Shown here: positions 19,306-29,845 of the stretch, in pieces
Layout of the letters: each line of letters starts with the position of its first letter
How positions within the stretch are numbered: position 1 is the first letter of the stretch
From: Vibrio metoecus
Lineage (GTDB): Bacteria; Pseudomonadota; Gammaproteobacteria; Enterobacterales; Vibrionaceae
DNA length: 64,000 bases
Assembly: GCF_000696385.1 (NCBI RefSeq)
Contig: NZ_JJMN01000006.1
Span: 142,832-206,831, forward strand
Reading direction: 5' to 3'
The notes under the pieces: generated by a model
Database searches by the model: none
Seen by the model: the letters and a program-made list of their open reading frames with translations, nothing else
Told to the model about the DNA's origin: nothing
Made by a program: the position numbers and the translations under genes

Positions 19306-20535
19306 ATGCAGGACTCTTTAGCTGTCATACTGGCTGGAGGAATGGGATCGCGCCTTTCCCCACTTACGGATGACAGAGCCAAACCCGCCGTGCCTTTTGG
19401 CGGAAAATATCGGATTATTGATTTCACATTAACCAATTGCTTGCACTCGGGGCTGCGCCGAATCTTAGTTCTCACCCAATACAAATCTCATTCGTTGCAC
19501 AAACATCTGCGAAATGGTTGGTCTATTTTCAACCCTGAATTGGGTGAGTTCATTACTGTCGTCCCACCACAAATGCGCAAAGGTGGTAAATGGTACGAAG
19601 GTACCGCCGATGCACTATTCCACAACATGTGGTTACTGGCACGCAGTGATGCCAAGTACGTCGTCGTTCTATCGGGTGATCACATCTATCGCATGGACTA
19701 TGCTGCCATGCTCGAAGAGCATATTGAGAAAAATGCCACTCTCACCATCGCCTGCATGGAGGTGGCTCGCCATGAGGCTTCCGCTTTTGGTGTGATGGCG
19801 ATTGATGATCAATCCCGCATCACATGTTTTGTTGAGAAACCCAGTGATCCACCCTGCATTCCGCACAAGCCAGATCGCAGTTTGGCTTCGATGGGGATCT
19901 ATATTTTTAATATGGACGTGCTTAAAAAAGCCCTTAAGGAAGATTCGGAGATCGAACAATCTAGCCACGACTTTGGTAAAGATGTGATCCCGAAACTCAT
20001 CGAAACCGGCAGCGTGTTTGCTTACGCGTTTTGCTCGGGTAAAGGCCGAGTTGCTCGTGATTGCTACTGGCGTGATGTGGGTACCATCGACTCTTTTTAT
20101 GACGCCAATATGGATTTATTACAGCCCGTGCCACCGATGAATCTGTATCAGAAAAACTGGGCTATTCGCACCTACGAACAACAATACCCACCGGCAAGAA
20201 CCGTTTCCTCAGCCACGGGGAATGAAGGGATTTTTATTAACTCGATCATTGCTAACGGCGTTATCAACTCTGGCGGTTCAGTGCAGCATTCGATTATTTC
20301 TTCCAACGTACGCATTAATGATTCTGCATTGATTGTGGATAGTATTCTGTTTGATGATGTTGAGGTAGGTGAAGGCAGTAAACTGGTTCACTGCATTATC
20401 GATAAACACGTAAAAATCCCGCCCAATACTGAGATTGGGTTGAACCCGAGTGAAGACAGTAAACGCTTCCATATTTCAGAACGTGGTGTGGTTGTGGTTC
20501 CCGAAAGTTATCAGTTTTTCTGTGAGCTCAATTAA
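19306..20535 (+). CDS. glgC: Glucose-1-phosphate adenylyltransferase
   Basis: Makes ADP-glucose for glycogen synthesis. The 409-residue protein has the pyrophosphorylase motif (GGMGSRLSPLTDDRAKPAVPFGG), FVEKP in the middle and a C-terminal left-handed beta-helix. An SD (AGGGAG) precedes the ATG. No other glycogen gene is adjacent. From memory, V. cholerae has another glgC on chromosome I, so this is probably a second isoenzyme. It stands alone between cdgD and a terminator shared with the chitinase gene. Confidence 0.9.
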   Translation: MQDSLAVILAGGMGSRLSPLTDDRAKPAVPFGGKYRIIDFTLTNCLHSGLRRILVLTQYKSHSLHKHLRNGWSIFNPELGEFITVVPPQMRKGGKWYEGTADALFHNMWLLARSDAKYVVVLSGDHIYRMDYAAMLEEHIEKNATLTIACMEVARHEASAFGVMAIDDQSRITCFVEKPSDPPCIPHKPDRSLASMGIYIFNMDVLKKALKEDSEIEQSSHDFGKDVIPKLIETGSVFAYAFCSGKGRVARDCYWRDVGTIDSFYDANMDLLQPVPPMNLYQKNWAIRTYEQQYPPARTVSSATGNEGIFINSIIANGVINSGGSVQHSIISSNVRINDSALIVDSILFDDVEVGEGSKLVHCIIDKHVKIPPNTEIGLNPSEDSKRFHISERGVVVVPESYQFFCELN

Positions 20536-20586
20536 ATACGGTGATGTGCTTTCTGCGCACTATGTGTGAACCCCGTGAGTAATAAG

Positions 20587-20610
20587 AAACCCCGCTTAGC
20601 GGGGTTTCTT
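20587..20610. terminator. Bidirectional terminator between glgC and the chitinase gene
   Basis: Perfect 9-base stem AAACCCCGC / GCGGGGTTT, loop TTA, then CTT on the plus strand. It sits between two convergent genes. Confidence 0.8.
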
Positions 20611-20636
20611 GACTTAATAAAGCAATATCTTCAATT

Positions 20637-23600
20637 CTAAGGACAAGTCACTTCAGTCCAGAACCAATTGGATTGAGTGGGTGATTCCCAAACACCTGGA
20701 TTATTCTTTGCAACAAAGCATTTTCCATTGAAAATCACGGTATCACCGCTTTTCACTTGTGTAGAGCCAGCAATCCACTGAATAACACTCCCAGTGGAGC
20801 CACCAGTATTACCTCCTGTATTACCGCCCGTATTGCCACCAGTATTCCCTCCAGTAGAAAGATCCGCTTTCGGTAAATCAGGCTGTTCAAAAGCAAAGGC
20901 GTAATCCACGTTATTGATCTTCACGCTGTAGTTGGCAGGGCCAGAAATTGGCAAGTAATACACCATATCCAACTCATAGGTTGCACCCGCTGGAAGTGAC
21001 TTCCAAGAAGGCAGACTGAACGCCACACGATGCATGGTTCCCTCTAATCCACCGATGTTGTTGGCTTTGCTGTGGCCAGAAGCGATCACTTTCAAACCCG
21101 CACCAGACTGGTCCTTCGCGTTATCAGGAGCCGAAACAGGAATGTCAAACTGGAACTCTGTTCCTCCGGGCAGTTCTACGCCCGTATTGTTCGTGAACGT
21201 AATTTTAGGGTTAATCGGATAGTTCTGATCGCCCACTTTGAAACCGCCCACTTTCACCGCAATATTCACCGCTTCTGTTGGGGTTGCACCTGTAGCCACT
21301 TTATTACCATACGGTGTCGCAGCCTTGAACTTGTCGTAGATAGCTTTGGTCATGGTGTTACCCATGTGGTACTCACCTTTGCCTGTCGCACACGCTTGCT
21401 CAGTTGGGTCGACTGACGTGCGTTTGCCGTTAGCATCGAGGTTGTAACAACTATAATCCCCCGCCAGTTCCCAGAACATGATACCGCCAATCTCTTTGTC
21501 GATAACATAATCCGCTTTGACATCGATAGACTGTTTATCCTCGGTCGACAAGAACACTTTCTTCTCTGCATTCCACAACCATGGTGCTACCGCAACACTG
21601 TCATAATGGCGAGTATACGTTCCAATCAGCGGTGTCGTAGTAGGGTCAAGTTGGTATGCCGCTGCGTATGAACCCCAAATGCCTTTTTCTAGGTTCTTCG
21701 CATGCCACATAGGGTTAGAACCGGCGCCCATTTCATCACCAGCGGCATTCACATCATGCCACATATTGTCGATACCACTCGCACCATAACCACAGTTATT
21801 TTTCTCACCCTCTCCGGTTCCTGGTGGGCATTGATTTTGATTCGGTAGACGCGGCTCGTCCCCACAGGCCATTGTCTCCGCCCGTAACACCTTGCCAACC
21901 ACGGGTATAGTAAGGAACACCAATGTTGATGCGACCTGCTGGCATTGAGCCGCGGAAGTAGTGGTAAGCCCAGTCGGTATTTAGGTAGCCAATACCGCTA
22001 TACTCTGCCGTGCCATACACATTCCACATCGCTAACTCGGAGTCTTTACCTGTGTCGTATAGGGCTGCGTTGTGACCAACGTGATCGTTCCACGCACCAT
22101 GCAAGTCGTAAGACATGATGTTGACGTAGTCGAGATACTTAGTGACATCAAAGGTTTCCATACCTCGCAGCAGGTAACCAGAAGATGGGGCGGCAATCGT
22201 CAGCATGTAATGATGACCATCTTGTGCCGAAGCTTGATCGAGTTTTTCACGCAGAACACGCATCAACTCTTGGTAAGAAGCCCACAAATACGCACGACGT
22301 GGTTCCATCTGCGCTTTGTCATCTGGGTTACCGGCTCCCGCCATTGACGTTGGGTACTCGTAATCGATATCCACACCATCAAACTGGTACTTGCGGATCA
22401 TCTCGACTGCGGATGTCGCAAACTTTTCAATACCGGCATGGTTAATGGAGCCGTCTGCATTGGTGGTCATTGAATAGAAACCACCGTCTGCCACACGATT
22501 ACCATTGTTATCAAAATGGCCACCCGTCTCAGCCCAACCGCCAATCGAAATTAATGTTTTTACATCGTATTTCTTCTTATACGTCGCTAAAGCGCCGAAA
22601 TGACCTTTAAAGCCTAGTGTTGGATCAATCTCCACTCCCGGCCACTCTTTACCAACCGCGGCGTTGTTTGGATCGTTCACATCCCCGACATTCACTTTGC
22701 CATCAGAACCAATGCTGACAAACGCATAGTTAATGTGAGTCAATTGCTCCCAAGGAATATCTTTTACCAGATAGGCGGTTTGATCGTCATCTCCTGAACG
22801 CCAACTGGTGAAGTAACCAATCACACGACGAGGATGATCGGCACCCATTTTCTCACGGCCTGCTTCATCATAAACAGTGCAATACGGTACTTGAACACCT
22901 TCGGTTTGATACAAACCATCAGGACGGCAGCTTGCCACAGGAGCAACGCCATTAACGACTAAAGTTGTCAGTGCAGAATCGGTGGTTGCCCCTAAATTGT
23001 CGGTGGCACGCGCGTAAACGGCCAGTGAACCTGCTTTGATTGTCGTGTAATTGAGTGTGTAAGGCGCTTTAGCCGATGTGCCAACCAAAGTTCCACCCAC
23101 ATAGAAATCGACCTTATCAACAGAGCCATCGGCATCCGCAGCATTCGCGGTAAGGGTCACTACTGCGCCAACATCCACAGTAGCCGCAGACAGTGTAATG
23201 GAAACGGTTGGAGCTTGGTTAGCTGGGCCGGAAGCCTCTTTTACCGTTACGGTTACCGCATTTTTGACACTCACCGCGCCCTTGTCATCAAAGGCTATTG
23301 CACTGAATTCATGTGCACCTTTAGTGGCTGTCCAATTCGTGGTGTAAGGAGCTTTGTTCACTTGCGCGACAAGCACACCATCGATAGAAAACTCAACACG
23401 AGCGACAGAACCGTCGGCATCCGCTGCATTCGCCGCCAAGCTCACTACATCACCCTCAGTGATCTGTGCAGTGGCAAGCGGAGAGGTTAGGTTTACGGTT
23501 GGAGCTTGGTTAGTGCCGCCGGATGTCAAACAAGAATCCACCCGTTTCCACTGAGCGTAGTTACCAGAAAACTTTTCTGGGTCGTTATTTTGTGTCCAGT

Positions 23601-23787
23601 AGTTGGCTTGATAAGCATTGCCCTTGTACTGAACCTTCGCGCCACCGGTATAGACAGCAGATGATTGCCATTCTGGTAGTGCTGAACAATCTACTGCGGC
23701 GTAGCTATTAAACGCCATCAAACACGAGGCGGTTAAGGTACTGAGAGTAAAAATTCTCTTCACGCCCGTTCCATCGTTAATACGCAT
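20637..23787 (-). CDS. Secreted multi-domain GH18 chitinase/chitodextrinase, one frameshift
   Basis: Hydrolyses chitin or chitin oligosaccharides. About 1049 residues in order: signal peptide (cleaved near SYAAVDC), an N-terminal CBM5/12-like chitin-binding module ([16 protein letters not shown]), two Ig-like repeats (each with [14 protein letters not shown] or [14 protein letters not shown]), a GH18 domain with the catalytic [10 protein letters not shown] motif, a Gly-Gly-Asn-Thr linker and a C-terminal CBM5/12 ([20 protein letters not shown]). The frame breaks at the C4 run 21860-21863; removing one base gives [15 protein letters not shown]. As sequenced, the product would end inside GH18. 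From memory it matches V. cholerae VCA0700, called chitodextrinase. Periplasmic or secreted location is not settled by sequence. Confidence 0.88.
20791..20857 (-). repeat. Gly-Gly-Asn-Thr repeat linker in the chitinase gene
   Basis: Four or five degenerate 12-base units encode (G-G-N-T)n followed by GGSTGS between the catalytic part and the C-terminal chitin-binding module. The codons vary from unit to unit, so this is not a recent slippage expansion. It acts as a flexible linker. Confidence 0.75.
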
Positions 23788-24344
23788 TTTTATGTTTCCC
23801 TTAAGTTATTGTTTCACTAATTAAATAAAACCACGTCGACATGGGTTCACTTAAATTCTTGCGTAAAACAACTTTAGAATAGCGGGATAATTTGGCACTC
23901 AGAAAAGTGTGAAATTTAATAATGACTCGCAAATGACTGTCTATTTTATGCAATGAGCAAGGGGTTATTTTGCATCAATAACCAATTATTCATTAATTTT
24001 TAGCCATAAAAAAAAGCCCCGTTTTTCAGAACAAAATACGGGGTTCAACAAATTTTTTGTGACAAATTTTCCTAAGAGGGAGTGTTAGCCTACAACTATG
24101 CTTAATGTTGCAAAAGAGTAAAAATCACGTCTCTAAACTTCCTCTTTTCTCAATTTTTTGATTTTGTTATTCATCTCAACACATAAAAACACAAAAAAAT
24201 TTCTCGTAATTGACCTATTTTTGCACAGTCACTACGTATGAAAAATCGGTATCGTATTTCTTAATCGTTTTCACACCCAAACCGCATGGCGAAATTAACG
24301 CCAAGTGGTAAAAGTAAACTCATCACACAGATAAGGTGAACACT
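23788..24344. other. Long divergent intergenic region, chitinase/yqhD
   Basis: About 560 AT-rich bases between divergent genes. The part from 23788 to 24000 should carry the chitinase promoter. An orphan minus-strand terminator lies near 24009-24044, and 24060-24340 is unexplained. No ORF above 60 codons looks real. Confidence 0.5.
24009..24044 (-). terminator. Orphan terminator upstream of the chitinase gene
   Basis: On the minus strand a stem with ACGGGG / CCCCGT ends (about 24017-24043) is followed by eight T residues. It stands about 220 bases upstream of the chitinase start and after no annotated gene, so a short transcript or leader must end here (see findings). Confidence 0.55.
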
Positions 24345-25496
24345 ATGTACTTTAGTTATGTAAACCCGACTAAAATTCACTTTGGACAAGGCCAAATCGC
24401 CAGCATTCGCAAAGAAATCCCTAAAGATCACAAAGTATTAGTTATTTACGGTGGCGGCTCTATCAAACGTAATGGCGTTTATGACCAAGTGGTTGAGGCG
24501 CTGAGTGAACACCAGTGGGTCGAATTTTCTGGGGTTGAGCCAAACCCCACCAAAGAAACATTGGATAACGCGGTGACCATGGTGAAGCAGCAACACATCG
24601 ATTTTATTCTTGCGGTTGGGGGCGGCTCGGTCATTGATGGTTCAAAATATGTTGCGGCCGCCGCATATTATGAAGGTGATGGCTGGGATATTTTGACAGG
24701 GCAACACACCGTACAACAGGCGACACCGATCGGTGCAATTTTGACTTTGCCTGCCACGGGGTCTGAATCCAATACTGGTGCGGTGATCACCAAAGCGGAA
24801 ACTCAAGATAAACTGGCCTTTCTCTCTCCTGCCGTTCAGCCACGCTTTGCGGTGCTTGACCCAGATGTGATGAAAACCCTCCCCGAGCGCCAACTGGTCA
24901 ATGGTTTGGTAGATGCTTGGGTTCATGTTTGTGAACAATATTTGACACTACCTACTCAAGCCATGGTGCAAGAAGGCTATGCTGAAGTGCTGCTAAGAAA
25001 CTTATTAGCCCTAGGTGCGGATTTTGCGAATCGAGACAACGATGCGTGGCGAGCCAATCTGATGTGGACAGCCAACCAAGCATTAAATGGTTTGATCGGT
25101 ACCGGTGTTCCGCAAGATTGGGCAACGCATATGATTGGACATGAACTCACCGCACTATGGCACGTAGACCATGCTCGCTCACTCGCTATTGTTCAACCTT
25201 CATTGCTACGCAACCAGCTTGAGTATAAAAAAGCCCCAAAACTGGAACAGATGGGCAAAAATGTCTTTGGTCTACCGAAATCCGATGATTTAGCGGAAAA
25301 AACCATTGCGGCCATTGAAGCTTTTTACCACCAACTGAATGTGGCGACCCAATTTGGTGAACATGGTATGGAAAAAGCGGCTGCGGTTGACGCCGTCATC
25401 CAACAATTGACCACCCACGGAATGTTGAAGTTGGGTGAACAAGGCACCATCACCCTCCAAGAATCACGCAAAATACTTGAAAGCGCTTTGTATTAG
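24345..25496 (+). CDS. yqhD: YqhD-type NADPH-dependent iron/zinc alcohol dehydrogenase
   Basis: Reduces short-chain aldehydes to alcohols (detoxification). At 383 residues it closely follows E. coli YqhD: YVNPTKIHFGQGQIASIR at the start, GGGSVIDG for NADPH binding and LPATGSESN. Metal ligands are in VDAWVH and in HMIGHELTALWHVDHARSLA. I use ATG 24345 because AAGGTG lies 8 bases upstream; the in-frame GTG at 24336 is inside that SD. It is monocistronic as far as visible. YqhD enzymes act on aldehydes such as methylglyoxal; mgsA is encoded 13 kb away. Confidence 0.88.
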   Translation: MYFSYVNPTKIHFGQGQIASIRKEIPKDHKVLVIYGGGSIKRNGVYDQVVEALSEHQWVEFSGVEPNPTKETLDNAVTMVKQQHIDFILAVGGGSVIDGSKYVAAAAYYEGDGWDILTGQHTVQQATPIGAILTLPATGSESNTGAVITKAETQDKLAFLSPAVQPRFAVLDPDVMKTLPERQLVNGLVDAWVHVCEQYLTLPTQAMVQEGYAEVLLRNLLALGADFANRDNDAWRANLMWTANQALNGLIGTGVPQDWATHMIGHELTALWHVDHARSLAIVQPSLLRNQLEYKKAPKLEQMGKNVFGLPKSDDLAEKTIAAIEAFYHQLNVATQFGEHGMEKAAAVDAVIQQLTTHGMLKLGEQGTITLQESRKILESALY

Positions 25497-25619
25497 ATCT
25501 GAGGCAAGTAGCGCTATTCTGTCGTCAACAAATCCTGTTACACTCTCGCGGCACGCTAATCCACTATAGATTGCGTGCCTATTTGGGGTGATTGGGGATA
25601 CGTTGTTGCGGATAAGTTT

Positions 25620-26238
25620 ATGTGGCTGGTGATTATTGCTTTCTGTTTCGTTCAATTAATGACAATTGAGCGTGGCCCGCGTTGGCTATTTTATCTGTCT
25701 AAACCTACCCCCATTTTGCTCATGGCGCTGACGATCCTTGTCACCCCCAGTCCTTTATCCGTTTTCGCATGGTGGATTGTCGTAGGTCTCGTACTTTCAG
25801 CGCTGGGAGATGTGTTGCTGATGCTTCCCAAGGATAGATTTGTCTCCGGTTTAGTGGTTTTTTTATTTAGCACACATCGCTTACACCCTAGGGTTTAGCA
25901 CCACGGTTACACACATCACTTGGTGGCCAATCGCCGTTTGGGCTGCCGTGGGAATCATCGCTTTCCTTTTGCTATTGCCCTCACTCGGCAACATGGCACT
26001 TCCCGTTGCCGGTTATGTCATCGTTATTGTCTTGATGACATGCGCTGCAACCGAGTACTGGCTTGGATACAACAACAATGCCTCACGTCTTGCTCTGGTG
26101 GGGGCCGCTATGTTTATGCTTTCCGATCTGGTGTTAGCGATTGACCGCTTTCGCTCTTCATCGCAGTTCTCGCGACATGTGGTGATGTTTAGTTATTACA
26201 GCGCACAGGCTTTACTGACCTTATCTGTCATCCCCTAA
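25620..26238 (+). CDS. YhhN/TMEM86 family membrane protein, one frameshift
   Basis: A polytopic inner-membrane protein of about 205 residues with seven or eight hydrophobic helices, matching the YhhN (TMEM86, lysoplasmalogenase-like) family (FYLSKPTPILLMAL near the start, ALGDVLLMLP in the middle, GAAMFMLSDLVLAIDRF later). The acidic GD and SD-containing helices are family hallmarks. The frame breaks at T7 25858-25864; removing one T gives VVFYLAHIAYTLGF. The ATG at 25620 gives the family length; an in-frame GTG at 25575 would add 15 residues. The stop overlaps the convergent pgtA stop by four bases. The bacterial function is unproven. Confidence 0.72.
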
Positions 26239-27498
26239 CCACGGGCTTTAAACGCATCTTTTTCTAAACCATGCTTTTTCATTCTCAGATAGAGCTTTTT
26301 ACGCGGCACTTGTAGGTAATTCGCGGCATCGGCGACGCGACCAGAGAACAAAAACAGCGCATCTTCAATTACTTGCTTTTCGTAGTCGTCCACCAACTCA
26401 TCCAGTGGCGACAACATTTCTTCCTGATTGTAGATCCGCTCTTTGCCCGCCAGTTTTACAATGCCAATCGCATACAATTCCGCCACATTGCGCAGTTCGC
26501 GCACATTACCCGGCCACTGGTGAGCACGTAACAAGGCGAGATAATGCGCCTCAACATTCGGCATAGGTTTGCCCAGCTTGTAACAGCTCTGTTTTAGGAA
26601 ATAGTGGAACAGTGCCGCGATGTCATCCGGCCTTTGGCGCAGTAAAGGCACATCGATCTGCCCCTGATTCAACAAATAGTAAATGCTCTGGCAAAAGCTG
26701 GTTTTGAGCAATCAACTGCTCGGGTGACTGATCAATCACGGCAATTACACGCGTTCTTGGTCGATTGAGTCGCTCTTGGTTGAGTAAGCTCTGTACCAAA
26801 TTGCGCTGCACTTCTTCGGTCAGAAACTCAATATGATCAATCAATAACGTTCCTCCAGCACTTTCCTGAACTTTCGGCTCCATCGCGCTCCATTCGGTTT
26901 TTTCCGAAGCAACGAACTCAACCAAGGGTAAGTTGCCATTATTGATAGTGAGCTGATGAATAAGATAGGCGATGGTGTGTCTCCCACATCCCGATTCGCC
27001 CACAATCACTACGTGGCGGTTCAACAGCGCATATTGCGCAACATGGGAACGAATTTGCTCCATGTGTGCCGATTTGCCAACCAATTCACGCTTCACTGAA
27101 CGTGAGAGAAGCAGTTTTTGTTCGATGAAAGAACGACGCAACTCAAGATGCTGCTTGATCAGCGTGAGCAATTGAGGCGGGTTGATCGGTTTTTCGAGAA
27201 AATCACATGCACCGATTTTTACCGCTTCCACCGCCATCGGGATATCACCATGTCCAGTGATCACAATCACTGGGATTTTGTCGTCCACGGCTTTGATCTG
27301 CTTGAGCAATTCCATGCCATGCAGCTGTGGCATGTACATATCGAGCAGCACCACTCCGTTCCAGTCGGGCTGGATATGGTTCATCGCCAGCGTGGGATCA
27401 ATCACTGCTTTTGCTGTTAAGCCAGCAATCGACATCAAATGTAAATAGGATTCCAACACGTCCTGATCATCATCAATCAGCAGTACGGTACTTTTCAT
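26235..27498 (-). CDS. pgtA: PgtA-type response regulator (degenerate NtrC family), one frameshift
   Basis: Response regulator for phosphoglycerate/PEP uptake. An N-terminal receiver (LLIDDDQD, phospho-Asp in VVLLDMYMPQ, Lys in FLEKPI) is followed by an AAA-like domain and a Fis-type HTH (DALFLFSGRVADAANYLQVPRKKLYLRMKK). The AAA part is eroded: Walker A is GESGCGRHT with Arg in place of Lys, and no GAFTGA loop is visible, so it probably does not drive sigma-54 promoters. The frame breaks at AAA 26681-26683; removing one base gives LLPEHYYLLNQGQ and about 420 residues (Salmonella PgtA, 415). I start at ATG 27498, inside the end of pgtB (26-base overlap). Without correction it lacks its HTH. 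Confidence 0.85.
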
Positions 27499-29845
27499 CT
27501 TGCTGTAACTCCAAAATGACCATTGCACCTTTCCCCAGATCGGAGGCCAGTGCAATTCGGCCATGCATTTTTTCAACTAATGATTGGCAAATGCTCAATC
27601 CCAGCCCCAACCCCACTTCCTTGGTGGTCGTAAATGGGGTAAATAGTTTATCGACAACATCGTGTTCAAAGCCCAACCCACTATCGACCACCGCGATGCG
27701 CAACATGCCTTTACTCGACGCGCCCAACACCATTAATTTGACCCACGCGGCTGCGCGAGTGGTTGAAGCATCACAGCCATTCACAATCAAATTGATTAAG
27801 ACTTGCTCCAAACTCAACGCATCCGCCATAACGATTAAATCGTCAGGTAGCTCATTGATAAGCTGAACTTGCTGCCGCCTCGCCTTGGTTTGTACTAGAA
27901 CCAAAGCCTGTTCAACAACACTGTTTAGGCGTATCGGTTGTAGCGTTTCATCGCTGCTATTCTTGCGGGCAAATTGGCGAAGGCTATTCACAATTTTCCC
28001 CATCCGCGTGGTTAAGCTTTCAATATGGTCGAGTGATTCTGACAATTGAGCTTGCGGGGTTTCCTCTAATGCCAATCGAGCAGAAAACAGATAGGTCGAC
28101 ATCGCGCTTAGCGGCTGATTGAGCTCATGGGCCAAGCTCGTCATCGTCTGCCCGACTACTGCCATTTTCGCCGCTTGGATCAGTTCGCCTTGTGTTTTTT
28201 TCAGGTGAGCTTCGGCACGTTGCCGCTCTTCCACTTCGGCTTGTAACTCTCGGTTTTTCTCGCGCAGTGATTGGGTTTTCTCTTTGACCCGCTGCTCCAG
28301 CAAGCGGTTGGCATGTTCTTGGTCTGTGACGTCGGTGATGGTGACAATAATCTTATCTTGTAGCCCTTGGTTGTAACGACGCAGATAGAGGCGCAAGTAG
28401 TGAGGCTTTTCCGAGTTACCGAGTGATAGGGTTAAACTCTCCGCCCCTTTCTGAATTAAATTACCTTTTTTATCAAATAATTGGCTTACTTTAGGTTGAA
28501 TGTATTCAGCAAAGCAGCTCCATAACGTCAGTGGTTGAGCGATAGATTCCAAACGCAGCGTTGCCATCGCACTCGGATTGGCGGATTCAATTTTCCCCAG
28601 CAAATCACAGGTGATCAAACTCGCTTGTGTGTTATTGATGAGGCTTAACGCGTTAGTGCGTTCCATCTCCTCCACTTTTTTGCCATAAAGGATGAGCTGT
28701 TCACTCAGCGCCCCGATCTCGTCTTTACCATCCACGGTGATCGGGTGGGAAAGATCGTTATGAATAATCGCATCCAAACTTTCACTTAAGCGGTGTAACC
28801 GTCCAACAATGCGCTTATGCACAAAGTAATACATCAGTAATAAGCTCAGCCCAATCGAAAGGCCAAAACAAACCAGCAATACTCGGTTGCCTTCTTTCAC
28901 CAGTTGGGCGGTCTGTTTTTTGACTTGCACAAAGAGAGAATCGGCATTCGCCACCAGATCTGCAATTGCCGTATGCTGCTGATCTAACTGGATTTGTAAC
29001 TGTTCACTCGTACGATCTAACTGCTGCGTCAATGTCACCATATCACGCAAACTGTGATGAAAATCCCCTTCAAGACGCAGCACATTTCGCCATTCTTCAA
29101 GCAGTTGTTGGTAAGCGATGGAGGAAGGCTGGGAAAACAGCGGCTGACTTAATCGATTTATTTCATCAAGTCGATACTGCAAAACACGCATACCGTTATC
29201 CACTTGGGTGAGGTGCTTAGCTTTAAGTAGTTCATCTACAAACAAAAAGGCTTGTGTTTCACCATCTAAGATCGTTTGGATCAGATTAATGGTTTGAAAC
29301 ATGATTTGAGCCTGAGGTTGTGCCGCGCCGCCTCGTTCTAATTGCCACTGCAATTCTTGACGCATCGGCGACAGCTCCATCCCAATATCTTGATGCAGCC
29401 AATCCAACTGTTCCGCAAAGAGAGCTAAACGGCGGTCGACATCAATCCGAGCCGAAACCAGATCGTTAATCTGTTGCGTGGTTTGCCGCAACTCTGTGTA
29501 CCCTTGTTGCAGCGCCGCTTGCTGCTCATTTTGTGGCAAACTCGCCAACGCTGCGTGGATCGCAGTGAAATCCTCTTGCAAACGCTGATATTGCTGATTG
29601 AGTGTCACTTTGCTGGTGGCACTGACGATCAGTTGAATTCGTCTGCGAATTTCTGAACTGCGGGTTTCCAATACATAGCTGGTGTTGTACTTGGGCACGC
29701 TTTGATTGAGCAGTTCCGCCACTTGATAATCCAGTCGGCTCCATGTACCCCAAGCCACTAAGCTGACGATAGTCAAAAGCGAAGTGCTGAACGCAAATGC
29801 CAGCAATAGTCTTGCGCCTATGGTGTGGCGAGTGGTCAAACTCAT
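27473..29845 (-). CDS. pgtB: PgtB-type membrane sensor histidine kinase
   Basis: A 790-residue kinase that should phosphorylate PgtA. Two membrane helices (about 12-32 and 325-345) enclose a coiled-coil-rich periplasmic domain. Then come a HAMP (residues about 345-400), a PAS-like segment (LINNTQASLITCDLLGKIESAN), a coiled coil, the HisKA box (TSLAHELNQPLSAM) and HATPase_c (GCDAS, DSGLGF, GLGLGLSICQ). Its start overlaps the pgtC stop (ATGA), so pgtC-pgtB-pgtA is one operon. In Salmonella, PgtB and PgtC together relay the external phosphoglycerate signal. Confidence 0.9.
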   Translation of the reverse strand: MSLTTRHTIGARLLLAFAFSTSLLTIVSLVAWGTWSRLDYQVAELLNQSVPKYNTSYVLETRSSEIRRRIQLIVSATSKVTLNQQYQRLQEDFTAIHAALASLPQNEQQAALQQGYTELRQTTQQINDLVSARIDVDRRLALFAEQLDWLHQDIGMELSPMRQELQWQLERGGAAQPQAQIMFQTINLIQTILDGETQAFLFVDELLKAKHLTQVDNGMRVLQYRLDEINRLSQPLFSQPSSIAYQQLLEEWRNVLRLEGDFHHSLRDMVTLTQQLDRTSEQLQIQLDQQHTAIADLVANADSLFVQVKKQTAQLVKEGNRVLLVCFGLSIGLSLLLMYYFVHKRIVGRLHRLSESLDAIIHNDLSHPITVDGKDEIGALSEQLILYGKKVEEMERTNALSLINNTQASLITCDLLGKIESANPSAMATLRLESIAQPLTLWSCFAEYIQPKVSQLFDKKGNLIQKGAESLTLSLGNSEKPHYLRLYLRRYNQGLQDKIIVTITDVTDQEHANRLLEQRVKEKTQSLREKNRELQAEVEERQRAEAHLKKTQGELIQAAKMAVVGQTMTSLAHELNQPLSAMSTYLFSARLALEETPQAQLSESLDHIESLTTRMGKIVNSLRQFARKNSSDETLQPIRLNSVVEQALVLVQTKARRQQVQLINELPDDLIVMADALSLEQVLINLIVNGCDASTTRAAAWVKLMVLGASSKGMLRIAVVDSGLGFEHDVVDKLFTPFTTTKEVGLGLGLSICQSLVEKMHGRIALASDLGKGAMVILELQQDEKYRTAD

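Noticed and set aside
20791..20857. Tandem DNA repeat as a phase-variable tract
   Set aside because: Units are 12 bases (in frame) with varied codons; this is a protein linker and slippage would not shift the frame.
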